A stretch of 64,000 nucleotides of DNA, taken from positions 1 through 64,000 of the forward strand of contig NZ_BLAV01000001.1 in assembly GCF_009617875.1 (NCBI RefSeq), written 5' to 3'. The notes beneath the pieces were generated by a model, which had not been told where the DNA came from, did no database searches, and saw only the letters and a program-made list of their open reading frames with translations. The stretch comes from Prolixibacter sp. NT017. Lineage in GTDB: Bacteria; Bacteroidota; Bacteroidia; Bacteroidales; Prolixibacteraceae. The position numbers and the translations under genes were made by a program. This document shows, piece after piece, positions 1 through 10,617 of the stretch. The first letter of the stretch is position 1. Every line of letters begins with the position of its first letter.

Positions 1-1
1 T

Positions 2-245
2 TTCGAATCTCATTTCGATCAGGCTCATGAAAAACTTCTTCCGGCGACTCAAAAATGAATATCCTTCCCTGACTCCGAGCGATTTGAAATTGTGTGCCTA
101 CCTCAGACTGAATCTCGCAACGAAGGAAATTGCGCCGCTGCTCAATATTTCAGTTCGGGGAGTGGAGATTCGGCGATACCGTTTGCGCAAAAAACTGGAG
201 TTGCCCCAGGAGAAAAACCTGGTGGAATTCATGATGGAATTTTAA
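2..245 (+). pseudogene. C-terminal end of PUL regulator with LuxR-type HTH, frameshifted
   Basis: The last about 80 residues of a regulator that begins before the window. The readable part carries a LuxR-like helix-turn-helix with LKLCAYLRLN and ISVRGVEIRRYRLRKKL, nearly the same as the C-terminus of the complete regulator at 37500-40397. Reading from base 2 gives FESHFDQAHE, which matches FETHFETVHE in that paralogue, but the frame is lost at an A5 run (30-34). Removing one A restores the alignment through ENFFRRLKNEYPSL. So either a real +1 frameshift or a base-call error is present. Its place just before susC matches the PUL3 arrangement, so it probably controls PUL1. The HTH identification is strong; whether the gene is truly broken is uncertain. 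Confidence 0.8.
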
Positions 246-613
246 ACCGCTTTTGGAATCTGATACGTCGGTTTATGACGTTTTGATGACATTTCACCCT
301 TGTTTAAAAATAAATTCTTTGCTATTTGCGGTTGTTTCCATCTCCTGAACGTTAAACATTCCTTGTATAATCTTATCATTCCTTAGTCTGATTTAGCATT
401 TATTTAATCTAAGTTTTAGAAAACATATCTTTTTATAACGGCTGATAATTAGCTCGGTATGGAGGTGTATTTCTTTTGTGATGTAGTGATGTGAAAGTCG
501 AAAATTGGATGTTTTTTAACATGATGTAGGTAGGTAGGGGTGGCATTTTTCCTTTTTACTCCACCAGGGGTTCTTTTGTAGCATATTCAAATTGTCAAAA
601 AAAGACTGAACGA
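246..613 (+). other. Intergenic region upstream of PUL1 susC
   Basis: No gene is seen in these 368 bases. The region is AT-rich and should hold the promoter and 5' untranslated region of the susC-like gene at 614. An 11-base string TTCTTTTGTGA (471-481) also occurs upstream of the PUL3 susC (40781-40791), but at a different distance from the start codon, so I do not call it an operator. No convincing hairpin or TAnnTTTG promoter can be assigned by eye. Confidence 0.5.
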
Positions 614-3600
614 ATGAAAAAGAGTTTATTAACCCTTTTGGTGGTCCTTCTTGGCTTTACAGTAGTGATGGCACAAAACATCACCGTTAAAGGGAAGGTA
701 ACTGGCGCGGATGATGGAAAGCCCATACCGGGAGCCAGTATTTTAGTAAAAGGTACCACAACCGGTACCATTACCGATTTTGATGGTAACTACTCGTTAA
801 AAGTTCCGGCTGACGGTGCGCTGGTATTCTCGTTTTTGGGAATGAAGACCGTAGAGCAACCGGTGAACGGACAGAAAGAAATTAATGTGACCCTTTCAAC
901 TTCTACTAAAGATCTGGGTGAAGTTCAGGTGGTAGGTTATGGTGTTCAGCGGAAGCAGGACATCACTGGTTCCATTGCCGGGGTGAAAGGAGCCGATTTG
1001 ATTAAGCAACCGGCTCTGACAGCTACCCAGGCTATTCAGGGAAAAGTGGCCGGTGTACAAGTTGTGAACTCCGGGGCCCCGGGTTCTGCTCCGCAGGTGC
1101 GTATTCGGGGAACAGGGACCATTCTGGGTGGAGCGAAGCCGCTTTATGTTGTCGATGGAGTTATTACCGACGATATTCGCAATATCAATAACTCGGATAT
1201 TGTCTCGGTAGATGTGCTGAAAGATGCTTCGGCTGCCGCTATCTACGGTGTGCGTGGTGCAAATGGTGTGATCATTATTACCCGTGCCGGCGAGAAAGGT
1301 AAAATGAAAAATTTCGTACGACGGCTATGTTGGCACTAATGTAGCAGCCAAGGTAAAAATGGCAGACTCGAAATTGTATGCTGAATATACCAACGAAGCT
1401 CTGGGCTACGATGGAAAAGCTCCGGCATTTGATTTGAACAACCTGCCTCCATACAATACCGATTGGTTCGACGCAATTACCCGGAAGGGAGTTAGTCAGA
1501 ATCATAACCTTTCGGTAAGTGGTGGAAATGATAAGGCAACCTATTATTTCAGCATGGGTTATAAAAGCGATCAGGGAATCCTTGACGGAAACAATTACGA
1601 TCGTCTGACACTCCGTTCAAATAATACGTATAAGGTGACCAAGTCCTCGAAGTGGGTGACAACATTGGCCTGTCCCGATATAATTCGGACAACAAGCCTT
1701 ATTCGGCTTTCACCGCAGCTTATCGTCAGGCGCCGACTGTTCCGGTGAAGGATAAAAGCGGAAATTATGGTTTCACTGACATCAATAACGTTGGTAACCC
1801 GAAAGCAACACTTGATTATACGAATGATCAAAGCTGGGGAACCCGTATTCAGGGGGGCGGTTTACGCCAAAGTTGATTTCACCAACATCTCTCCAGTTTA
1901 AATCGAATATGGGAGTTGACTTATCGGAAGATCACGGGCGTTATATACAACCCGGTTTACACAGTTTCCGCAACTCAAAAAAATGAAATATCCAAATTGA
2001 GTCTGCATCAAAACACCAATGCTCACTGGATTTGGGATAATTACTTTACCTACAACAACCGCTGGGGAAATAGCCGGTTGAAACTGATGGGAGGTACAAC
2101 GGCTGAAAAATACCGGACGCAATATATTGATGCTGCCCGTCAGAATGTACCTGCACAAAAGAATTACTGGTATCTCGATCTTTGGGCGATGCAGCATCTG
2201 CAACCAACGGCAGTAATGGCACAAAGAATACCCGTAACTCCTACTTAGGGACGTGTCAACTACAGCTTCGCCAACAAGTACCTGTTTACCGTACTATTCG
2301 TTACGATGGCTCTTCGATGTTTCCATCCAATAATCGTTGGGCAACGTTCCCTTCAGTTGGACTTGGTTGGGTGCTGACCCAGGAGAATTTCCTGAAAGAC
2401 AATGCGTGGCTGACTAATCTGAAATTGGCGTGCCAGCTGGGGGTAAAATCGGTAACGATAATATACCTGCTGATGCGTTTACTTATCTCCATCACTCTGA
2501 TTTGGCGTATGTGTTTGGTCCGGATCAGGCTTATACCAATGGTGGTACGATAACCGATATCAAAGAACCCGAATCTGAAGTGGGAGGTAACAACAGAAAC
2601 CCGACCTGGGATTGGAATACGGATTGTTCGACAATCGCCTTTCCGGTGAGTTTGACTATTACAACAAACTGACCTCGGATGCGTTGATTTTTGCTCCGAT
2701 TGCCGAATATTTGGAGATAACGATGGGAAAATTTCTGACCAACAAAGCTGATATCCGAAATACTGGTTTTGAATTCTCTGCCAACTGGCGCGAATAAGTC
2801 ACCTCCGATTTCAGCTACAATATTGGTTTGAATGTGACGACCAACAAAAACCGCATCGAGAAAGTCGGCGGTGGTTTGCCAATCAACAGCGGTAGTTTGG
2901 GGCAACGGTCAGATAACAACACAGACGGCAGAAGGCCAGCCGATTGGTTCCTTCTGGGTATACCAGACCGACGGTATTTTCCACAACCAATCGGAACTGG
3001 GACGCTTACGTGAATAGTAATGGTCAGCCTTTGATGCCAAATGCTCAGCCAGGTGATCTGAAGCTGGTAGACGGAATCATGATGGCGTTATTGATGATAA
3101 AGACCGTTATTATGCTGGGTCGTACAATCCCCACTGATGATCGGGTTGAACCTCGGAGTGAACTATAAGAACTGGGATTTCTCGGTAGATTCTTATGGTA
3201 ACTTTGGTGGCAAAATCTACAACGGTAAGAAAGCTCAGCGCTGGGGTGGTGAAAATATCGAGGCGTCATTGGCCAACCGTTGGACACCGGATCACACGAA
3301 CACGAATATCCCAAGAGCTTCCGATGCTGTACCTGTGGCTTCGGATTACTATATTGAGTCTGGTAATTTCTTCCGGTTTAACACCTGACATTGGGTTATA
3401 CGCTCCCCAAACATTGACCGAAAAGCTCTCGATAAGTCGCTGTCGTTTCTATGTGGCAGCCCAGAACGCAATTACACTGACAGGTTATAGTGGTTACAAT
3501 CCTGAATTACCGGGACAGATATCACGGATTTCCGGAAACTCTGACAATGGAGCCAACACGACCAACTCCGGAACCCTTAACTCTGGAATTGATTTGAGCT

Positions 3601-3650
3601 CTTATCCTGAAACGGCTTCTTACCTCTTGGGTCTCAACATAACTTTCTAA
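614..3650 (+). pseudogene. SusC-like TonB-dependent transporter, multiply frameshifted
   Basis: Outer-membrane SusC/RagA-type TonB-dependent glycan importer of PUL1. Visible parts are a signal peptide (MKKSLLTLLVVLLGFTVVMAQ), a carboxypeptidase-regulatory-like domain, a TonB-box-like EVQVVGYG, the plug with PLYVVDGV and AAIYGVRGANGVIIIT, and the barrel end LLGLNITF. There is no STN domain. Homologous sequence continues for about 1,010 residues, but at least a dozen single-base indels move it between frames, for example near 1307 (extra A), 1663, 1852-1857 (extra G), 1980 (extra A), 2182, 2250 and 2293. An in-frame TAA lies at 2795-2797, where AAA would give NWREKVTSDFSYNIG. Many indels fall in homopolymers. 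The paralogues at 19103 and 40848 are intact. It is either a decaying gene or poor sequence at a contig edge. Confidence 0.85.
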
Positions 3651-3662
3651 TTTGTATTGGAT

Positions 3663-5131
3663 ATGAAAACCAGAAAGATGAAATTATTATATATGGGGGC
3701 TGCGTTGGCAGCAGCTCTGCTGACCTTCTCGGGATGTTCGAGCAATTACCTGGACGTTCCGCCGGAGGGAAATATGACGCCAAAAGATTATTACTCTGAT
3801 CATCCGACTGAAGTAGTTAACGCAGTGTATAACAAGCTACTCGATTGGAACGAAAGCTCTTTCTCGTGGCTTGGTATTTCCAGCATCACTTCCGACGATG
3901 CCGATAAAGGTAGTTCTCCGGGTGATACCGGAACCGACAAAAATCTGTTGGATAACTTCACATTTGGAGCGGATGCCTTGTCGTTTAACGATGTATGGCA
4001 GGGTAACTACGAAGGAGTTGCCCGTGCCAATCAGGCAATGAAAGTGCTGGGTGAAGTGACCATTAATGATACACTGAAGAACCGCCTGGAAGGGGAAACC
4101 CGTTTCCTCCGCGCTTATTTCTATTGGAATCTGGTGCGTACGTTCGGCGCAGTGCCGTTGGTTGACAAAGTTCCCGACCCAACCAATCCGGCTGATGTGG
4201 CGATGGGAAATACCCGTGTAACAAAGGATTCTATTTATGCGTTTATTAAACGGATCTGCAGTTTGCTATTAATCATCTTCCGAAGAAGAGCGAATACGCT
4301 GCAAAAGATTTAGGTCGCGCGACCAAAGGAGCTGCGCAAACCTTCCTGGCAAAGGTAAATCTGTATCAAAAGAACTGGTCGGAAGTATTGCGCCTGACCA
4401 ATGAGGTGATCAATTCCAATGAATATGCACTGGTCAGTGATTACTCAACGATTTGGCGTGAAATCGGAGAGAACAATTCCGAGTCTATTTTCGAAATCCA
4501 GGGACGTGGTCAGACACCGAACAAAGGAGTTCAGGGATATGTCGACGTTCAGAGTGTCAGAGGCCAGTTTGGATGGGGCTTCAACGTGCCATCACAGGAT
4601 TTGGCTGATACCTACGAGCCTGGTGACCTCCGGAAAGATGCAACGATTATCTATCCGGGAGAAACCATGTGGGACGGTACGGTGATTAATTCCAACACAC
4701 CGAACCCGATGTACAACCAGAAAGCTTATCTGAGTCGTACAAAGGAAACGTATGACGGAAACTCCTGGGAATCGAGCAAGAATGTACGGATATTCCGTTA
4801 CGCTGAAGTGTTGTTGATGAAAGCTGAGGCGGCTAATGAAATGGGCGACCCGGGTACAGCACTGGCGGCATTAAACCAGGTTCGCGAGCGGGCCGGCTTG
4901 CCCGATTACACCGACACCAATCAGGATAACCTGCGGATGAAAATCTACCACGAACGTCGTGTAGAATTGGCATTCGAAGGCGACCGTACGTTCGACCTGA
5001 TTCGTCAGGGACGGGCGGCAACCGTATTGGCCAAAGAAGGATTTGTGGCTGGTAAGAACGAGTTGTTCCCCATTCCGCAACGTCAGATCGAGCTGAGTGG
5101 CGGTGCATTGACTCAAAATCCAGGATACTAA
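3663..5131 (+). pseudogene. SusD/RagB-like glycan-binding lipoprotein with one frameshift
   Basis: Surface lipoprotein partner of the preceding SusC; SusD proteins cap the transporter and bind oligosaccharide. The N-terminus has a lipoprotein signal ending LLTFSGCSSNYLD, a typical SusD start. The SusD N-terminal domain follows (ETRFLRAYFYWNLVRTFGAVPLV), and the C-terminal SusD domain has RYAEVLLMKAEAANE and ERRVELAFEGDRTFDLIRQGRA, ending LTQNPGY. The frame breaks at 4248-4250, where AAACGG should read AAAACGG. Adding one A gives FIKTDLQFAINHLPKKSEYAAKD and joins both halves. Start 3663 is chosen over an in-frame TTG at 3657. The break belongs to the same error or decay cluster as susC. Removing it gives a protein of about 490 residues, normal for the family. 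Confidence 0.85.
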
Positions 5132-5154
5132 AATTATTCATAGATGTTAGGATG

Positions 5155-5193
5155 AACTTCCCGGTATGGTGTAAATTTACCTTCCGGGAAGTT
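5155..5193 (+). terminator. Long hairpin between susD and the first GH144 gene
   Basis: A perfect 10-base inverted repeat, AACTTCCCGG (5155-5164) and CCGGGAAGTT (5184-5193), with a 19-base loop, is followed by a pyrimidine-rich tract. It sits between susD and the enzyme genes. It could be a partial terminator or a 3'-end stabiliser that lowers enzyme expression relative to susCD. The U-run is weak, so read-through is likely. Confidence 0.5.
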
Positions 5194-5225
5194 TCTTCCT
5201 GTTTGCCATATTCATGCCAATACAA

Positions 5226-6575
5226 ATGAACAAGTATCTACTTTTCATATCCTTCTGGGTAGCTTTGACTTTAGTTTCCTGTTCAAAGAAAGGCGATAAT
5301 TATGTGCCGCCGAATGGAGGAGGAACGCTGCCGAAGCCCCCACCTACTTTGACGGATGGTGAGTTGATGGATACTGTTCAGCAAGCAACTTTTCAGTATT
5401 TCTGGGATTTCGCTCATCCGGTTTCCGGTCTTATCCGTGAACGAAGTAATGGGAACAACGATATCGTCACCATTGGTGGTTCCGGTTTTGGCGTGATGGC
5501 CATTATTGTCGGTGTGAAGCGGGGCTATATTACCCGTCAGGAAGCGGTGACACGGTTGTTAAAGATGGTCACTTTCCTGCGCGATAAAACCACACGTTAT
5601 CATGGGGCCTGGTCGCACTGGCTCAACGGATCAACCGGAGAGACAATTCCGTTCTCGCAAAAGGACGATGGCGGCGACCTGGTGGAAACAGCTTATATGA
5701 TTCAGGGGCTGTTGACGGCAAGGCAGTTTTTTAATGGCTCATCTGCAGATGAAACGCAGTTGCGGGATATTATTACCGGGCTGTGGCAGGATGTTGACTG
5801 GGGATGGTATACCAATGGGCAGAATTATCTCTACTGGCACTGGTCGCCAGACTATGGCTGGGCAATGAACATGCCCATACGCGGTTTCAACGAGACGATG
5901 ATTACCTACATGCTGGCTGTTGCGTCACCCACGCATCCGATTGCTCCGTCGCTTTACGATACGGGTTGGGCCGGAAATAATTATAACGCGACACTCATCG
6001 TTGACCAATATGGATATTACGGCGGTCCGTTGTTTTTTACACACTATTCTTATTTGGGAATGAACCCGCACTTTTCGGATAAATACATTCGGGCATCCAG
6101 GTTCGTTTCCTATTTCGATCGGAATAAGGAACAAACGTTGCTGAACAGGAAATGGTGTATCGACCGTGCATCGGTTTATTCATACTACAACAAGAATTGC
6201 TGGGGGCTAACAGCTTCCGACGATCCGGTAAACGGTTACATGGCACACGAGCCAACCACAGCCAACGATAACGGAACGATTACTCCAACAGCCGCTATCT
6301 CGTCCATTGTTTACACGCCTACCGAATCGTTGGCGGCCATGCATTATCTCTACGATAATTATGGTTCAAAGGGACTCTGGGGAAAGTATGGTTTTAAAGA
6401 CGCCTTTAACATTCATGAAAACTGGTACGCTCCTTCTTACCTGGCGATAGACGAGGGGCCAATTATTGCGATGATTGAAAACCATCGCAGCGGAATATTA
6501 TGGGATAATTTCATGCAGGATCCGGATATTCAGACCATGTTTAGCAAGCTGGGATTTGAGAAAACAAACAATTAG
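5226..6575 (+). CDS. GH144 family lipoprotein (predicted endo-beta-1,2-glucanase)
   Basis: A 449-residue lipoprotein (MNKYLLFISFWVALTLVSCSKKG) with a glucoamylase-like (alpha/alpha)6 domain of the type founding family GH144, whose first member, from Chitinophaga pinensis, is an endo-beta-1,2-glucanase. Visible landmarks are FQYFWDF, IVTIGGSGFGVMAI, HGAWSHWLNG, the acidic block DDGGDLVE (residues 147-154), LYWHWSPDYGW and LAIDEGPIIAMIENHRSGILW near the C-terminus. The ATG at 5226 is chosen over the in-frame ATG at 5214 because it directly begins the signal peptide. The family fit is clear. Endo activity on beta-1,2-glucan is inferred from the family; its membrane anchor suggests it acts outside the periplasm or on the outer membrane. 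Confidence 0.85.
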   Translation: MNKYLLFISFWVALTLVSCSKKGDNYVPPNGGGTLPKPPPTLTDGELMDTVQQATFQYFWDFAHPVSGLIRERSNGNNDIVTIGGSGFGVMAIIVGVKRGYITRQEAVTRLLKMVTFLRDKTTRYHGAWSHWLNGSTGETIPFSQKDDGGDLVETAYMIQGLLTARQFFNGSSADETQLRDIITGLWQDVDWGWYTNGQNYLYWHWSPDYGWAMNMPIRGFNETMITYMLAVASPTHPIAPSLYDTGWAGNNYNATLIVDQYGYYGGPLFFTHYSYLGMNPHFSDKYIRASRFVSYFDRNKEQTLLNRKWCIDRASVYSYYNKNCWGLTASDDPVNGYMAHEPTTANDNGTITPTAAISSIVYTPTESLAAMHYLYDNYGSKGLWGKYGFKDAFNIHENWYAPSYLAIDEGPIIAMIENHRSGILWDNFMQDPDIQTMFSKLGFEKTNN

Positions 6576-6594
6576 AAAAACCAACAAAAATTTT

Positions 6595-6616
6595 AGCCGG
6601 AAGCCGGCTTCTTTGT
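6595..6616 (+). terminator. Short hairpin between the two GH144 genes
   Basis: AGCCGG-AAG-CCGGCT (6595-6609) forms a 6-bp GC-rich stem followed by TCTTTG. It is small with a weak U-run, so an attenuator or processing site is as likely as a terminator. Confidence 0.35.
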
Positions 6617-6658
6617 CATTGAAATGATCGCCTTTTGGGCAGAAAAAGTGTTCATCTA

Positions 6659-8284
6659 ATGAAAAAAATCTTCAGTATCATTATCATTCTCCTGCTGGTG
6701 AAAAGCGTTTCGGCACAGGATCATCTCAACCAATACCTCACCAAACCTGACCATTTTACAGCTAAAGGATATGACAGCCACGTCGAGTTACGCTGGCCCG
6801 ATTTGAAAAATGCTGTCTCCTACCGTTTGTATGCAGCAACCGACAGCGCTTACCAGTTGCGCACTGAAACGAAGAATAACTATTACCTCGATTTTGTAAC
6901 GGATTTGGGGCGAAACATCTCTCTAAAATATAAACTGGTTCCGGTTAGCCGGAAAGGAAAAGAACTCACTTCCGAAACGGTAGAGGCCAATGCATCGATT
7001 CATGATTTTACCGATAAGGAGCTCATGAACATGGTGCAAAAATATACCTTCCGTTATTTCTGGAACTTTGGCCGGGCCGATTTGGGAATGGCCCGCGAAC
7101 GCGATAATCATCCGGATGGCGATATCGTTACTATCGGCGGCTCCGGGTTTGGCGTAATGGCCTTGATGGTGGGAGTGAAACACGGCTGGATTACCCGCGA
7201 ACAGGCGGTCGACCGGTTGTTGAACCTCACCAAATTTCTCAAAACAACCGACCGTTTTCATGGAATGTGGGCACACTGGTACAATGCCGATACACAAAAA
7301 GCTTATCATTTTAGTAAATACGATGACGGTGGCGATATTGTCGAATCTTCCTTTATGATGGAAGGCCTGCTGGCAGCCCGTCAGTTTTTCAATCATTCGA
7401 CTCCCAAAGAGAAATTTCTGCAACAGCAAATTACCGATCTGTGGAAATCGATGGATTGGGACTTCTATACCCGTGGTCAGGATGTTCTGTACTGGCACTG
7501 GTCTCCCGATTATGGCTGGAAAATGAATCATCCCATTCATGGGTACAACGAATGTCTGATTACCTATATTCTGGCGGCTTCGTCACCCGACCATGCCATT
7601 TCTCCGGACGTTTATCACAAAGGCTGGGCCGGGAACAACTGGGACACATTCGCCAATAATTCCACTTATTACGGCATGATGCTTCCATTGGGAAACCGCA
7701 AATGGATGGGCGGTCCGTTGTTCTTTGCTCACTATTCGTACATGGGATTGAATCCAAAAGGCTTGCGCGACCGGTATGCCAATTATTGGCAGCAAAACCG
7801 GCGGCAGACATTGATTAATCGTGCGTACTGCATCGATAACCCATACGGATGGAAAGGCTACGGCCCTGATTTCTGGGGACTCACAGCCGGCGATAAAGTC
7901 CCGGATGGATACACGGCGCACGCTCCGGGTTTCCAACGTGATTTGGGAACAATCACACCAACGGCAGCACTGTCATCAATGCCGTACACTCCGAACGAAT
8001 CGATGAAAGTATTGAAAAACCTCTACCGGAATTACGGAAAGTATCTGTTTGGCCCGTTCGGCTTCTACGATGGAATTAATCTTTCGGTTGGAAATAAGCC
8101 GGAAGACCACGTGCGCAAAACCTACCTGGCCATCGATCAGGGGCCGATTGTGGTGATGATCGAAAATTACCGTTCAGGCTTGGTCTGGAACTCATTCATG
8201 AAAAATGAAGATGTGCTGAGAGGGTTGAAACGTTTGGATTTTACCATTGATAATAAACCCATTCAAGTAAATGAAACCAAGTAA
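6659..8284 (+). CDS. Second GH144 enzyme with N-terminal fibronectin-III-like domain
   Basis: 541 residues with a cleavable signal peptide (MKKIFSIIIILLLVKSVSAQ) and no lipobox Cys, so probably periplasmic. Residues about 35-110 form a fibronectin type III-like beta domain (ELRWPDLKNAVSYRLYAATD, then YKLVPVSRKGKE). The GH144 (alpha/alpha)6 domain follows: YFWNFGRADLGMARERD, IVTIGGSGFGVMALMVGV, HGMWAHWYN, YDDGGDIVE with acidic residues 222-229, LYWHWSPDYGWKMN and LAIDQGPIVVMIENYRSGLVW. It is a clear paralogue of the preceding gene with a different targeting signal, suggesting sequential cleavage at the surface and then in the periplasm. The ATG at 6659 is preferred to an upstream TTG. The stop overlaps the next gene's start, so the two are translationally coupled. 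Confidence 0.85.
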   Translation: MKKIFSIIIILLLVKSVSAQDHLNQYLTKPDHFTAKGYDSHVELRWPDLKNAVSYRLYAATDSAYQLRTETKNNYYLDFVTDLGRNISLKYKLVPVSRKGKELTSETVEANASIHDFTDKELMNMVQKYTFRYFWNFGRADLGMARERDNHPDGDIVTIGGSGFGVMALMVGVKHGWITREQAVDRLLNLTKFLKTTDRFHGMWAHWYNADTQKAYHFSKYDDGGDIVESSFMMEGLLAARQFFNHSTPKEKFLQQQITDLWKSMDWDFYTRGQDVLYWHWSPDYGWKMNHPIHGYNECLITYILAASSPDHAISPDVYHKGWAGNNWDTFANNSTYYGMMLPLGNRKWMGGPLFFAHYSYMGLNPKGLRDRYANYWQQNRRQTLINRAYCIDNPYGWKGYGPDFWGLTAGDKVPDGYTAHAPGFQRDLGTITPTAALSSMPYTPNESMKVLKNLYRNYGKYLFGPFGFYDGINLSVGNKPEDHVRKTYLAIDQGPIVVMIENYRSGLVWNSFMKNEDVLRGLKRLDFTIDNKPIQVNETK

Positions 8285-10556
8285 ACCGGGGAAGAGTCGA
8301 AGAATCGGAGTGCGGGCGATTGCTGCTTTAGCCGTAATCATGTTGGCGATGGTCGGTTGCCAGCCTTCCGGGAAGCAGGAGTCGAAAACGGTCCAACCGG
8401 GGCGGCGGTACTTCACCGATCCGGTGATTGCGCACAAAGTGGATTCCATTTTGTCATTGATGACGCTGGAAGAGAAGGCTGGTCAACTCTGTATTTTGGG
8501 AGCAGATCATCCGAACCTGAAACAGCTGGTTAAGGAAGGTAAACTGGGTGGAACTAACGGAGTTCTTCCAGGTAGAAATGTGGGCCGTTACACCCGCCAA
8601 ATGCAAAAACTGGCGATGCAGTCGCGGCTGAAGATTCCGTTGCTGTTCATGGGGGATGTCATCCACGGTTTCCAGACAGGTTTCCCGGTTCCGTTGGCGT
8701 TGGCTGCTTCGTGGGACCCCGACTTAACCCGAAAAACCGATAGTATTTCGGCCGTTGAGGCAACGGCATCAGGTGTGAGCTGGACGTTCAACCCGATGAT
8801 TGACATAGCCCGCGATCCGCGTTGGGGCAGAATAGTAGAGGGCGCCGGCGAAGATCCGTATCTCGGTTCGCTAATGGCAGCGGCTGCTGTGAAAGGATAT
8901 CAGGGCGAAAGCCTTGCATCACCTCATACCATGATGGCTACCGCGAAACATTTCGTAGGGTACGGCGCAGTGCAAGCAGGCCGTGACTACAACACGGTGA
9001 ATATGTCGGAACGGGAGTTGCGTTCCGTTTACCTGCCTCCGTTCGAAGCGGCTGTTAAAGCTGGAATTGGAGCCGTAATGCCAGCCTTTGTATCATTCAA
9101 CGGTGTGCCTGTAACGGCCAACCACTTTTTGCTGCAGGATATTCTCCGCAAAGAAATAGGCTTTAATGGAATTGTGGTTTCGGATTACGATGCGGTGACA
9201 GAACTTCAGGAGCATGGTGTAGCGGCTTCTGCGGCACAAGCCGACGAACTGGCGATGAAAGCGGGTGTCGATATGGATTTACACAGTGGTTCGTACCTCG
9301 AGAATTTACCCAAACTCGTAAAGGAAGGTAAAATACCGGAATCGGTGTTGGACAATGCGGTGCGAAAAGTGCTGACCATGAAGTTCGAACTGGGATTGTT
9401 CGATAATCCGTTCCGCTATAGCGACTCCACATTGGTGGCCAATAATGTTCTGCCGGCAAGCCATCGCGAAGCAGCGAGGAAAGTGGCTTGCAAGACATTT
9501 GTATTGCTGAAAAACGAAAAAAATATTTTACCGCTAAGCAAGAAACTTCAGTCTATTGCTGTGATTGGTCCCGCTGCTGATACTCAGGATAACTTATTAG
9601 GGCCGGTTCATGCACTGGCCCGGCCGGAAGATGTGGTGACCGTGCTGCAGGGAATTAAAAAGGCCGTTTCGCCATGGACGAAAGTAATTTATGCGAAAGG
9701 AACTGATTACAATACCAGTTCGGAAAGCGGTTTCCCGGAAGCTGTTCGGGCAGCCCAAAACGCTGATGTGGTAGTGCTGGTGCTCGGGGAAAACAACGAC
9801 ATGTGCGGAGAAGGCGACAGCCGTGCTTCATTGCAGTTGCCTGGTAACCAACTCGACCTGGTGAAAGCTGTTGTGAAGACCGGCAAACCAGTGGTAGCTG
9901 TTTTGGTCAATGGCAGGCCGTTGGCTGTAAACTGGCTGAATGACCATGTGCCGGGCATTCTGGAAACCTGGTTTCCGGGTACCGAAGGTGGAAATGCCAT
10001 TGCGGATGTGCTGTTTGGCGATTACAATCCGTCGGGAAAATTGCCGGTCACTTTCCCGAGAAGTGTCGGACAGGTGCCCATCTTTTACAGTCATCTGAAT
10101 ACTGGGCGGCCGTTTAATCCGAATGATAAATACACGACCCGTTACGTGGACATGCCCAATACACCGCTTTATCCGTTTGGTTACGGATTGAGTTATACGA
10201 ATTTTTCTATTTCGCCGGTAAAACTGAATACACAGAATCTGAATTGGAACGATACACTGAAAGTGTCGGTTTCTGTTATCAATACCGGGGAACGCGTGGG
10301 TACGGAGCTGGTGCAGCTGTACACGCATCAGCAAGTCGCCAATGTGAGTCCTCCGGTAAAACAATTGCGGCGTTTTAAACGAGTCCGGTTAGCTCCGGGA
10401 GAGGTGAAGGAAATCACGTTCCGGTTGACGCGAAAGGATTTGGCAATTCTGGATAAAGATATGAAGTGGAAGACCGAACCGGGTACTTTCGACGTGATGG
10501 TAGGAAGCAGTTCCGAAGTGACCAATTCGGCCGGTTTTACACTGAAAAAGCCTTGA
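8271..10556 (+). CDS. GH3 beta-glucosidase lipoprotein
   Basis: A 761-residue glycoside hydrolase family 3 enzyme with a lipoprotein signal (AVIMLAMVGCQPSGK). The N-terminal TIM barrel has the GH3 pattern DIARDPRWGR, GEDPYLG and KHFVGYG, with the nucleophile Asp in GFNGIVVSDYDAV (D305). The second alpha/beta domain carries the likely acid/base Glu in GEGDSR (E514). A C-terminal fibronectin-III-like domain contains YGLSYTNFS. In this operon it would release glucose from the products of the GH144 enzymes; GH3 enzymes acting on sophoro-oligosaccharides are known in Bacteroides. It overlaps the upstream gene by 14 bases. The family is certain; linkage specificity is inferred from context. Confidence 0.9.
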   Translation: MKPSKPGKSRRIGVRAIAALAVIMLAMVGCQPSGKQESKTVQPGRRYFTDPVIAHKVDSILSLMTLEEKAGQLCILGADHPNLKQLVKEGKLGGTNGVLPGRNVGRYTRQMQKLAMQSRLKIPLLFMGDVIHGFQTGFPVPLALAASWDPDLTRKTDSISAVEATASGVSWTFNPMIDIARDPRWGRIVEGAGEDPYLGSLMAAAAVKGYQGESLASPHTMMATAKHFVGYGAVQAGRDYNTVNMSERELRSVYLPPFEAAVKAGIGAVMPAFVSFNGVPVTANHFLLQDILRKEIGFNGIVVSDYDAVTELQEHGVAASAAQADELAMKAGVDMDLHSGSYLENLPKLVKEGKIPESVLDNAVRKVLTMKFELGLFDNPFRYSDSTLVANNVLPASHREAARKVACKTFVLLKNEKNILPLSKKLQSIAVIGPAADTQDNLLGPVHALARPEDVVTVLQGIKKAVSPWTKVIYAKGTDYNTSSESGFPEAVRAAQNADVVVLVLGENNDMCGEGDSRASLQLPGNQLDLVKAVVKTGKPVVAVLVNGRPLAVNWLNDHVPGILETWFPGTEGGNAIADVLFGDYNPSGKLPVTFPRSVGQVPIFYSHLNTGRPFNPNDKYTTRYVDMPNTPLYPFGYGLSYTNFSISPVKLNTQNLNWNDTLKVSVSVINTGERVGTELVQLYTHQQVANVSPPVKQLRRFKRVRLAPGEVKEITFRLTRKDLAILDKDMKWKTEPGTFDVMVGSSSEVTNSAGFTLKKP

Positions 10557-10617
10557 TATTTCTGGTGAGAAGACAACGATGAATTATGAACCTGAAATTA
10601 GAACAATAGTGAAAAAG

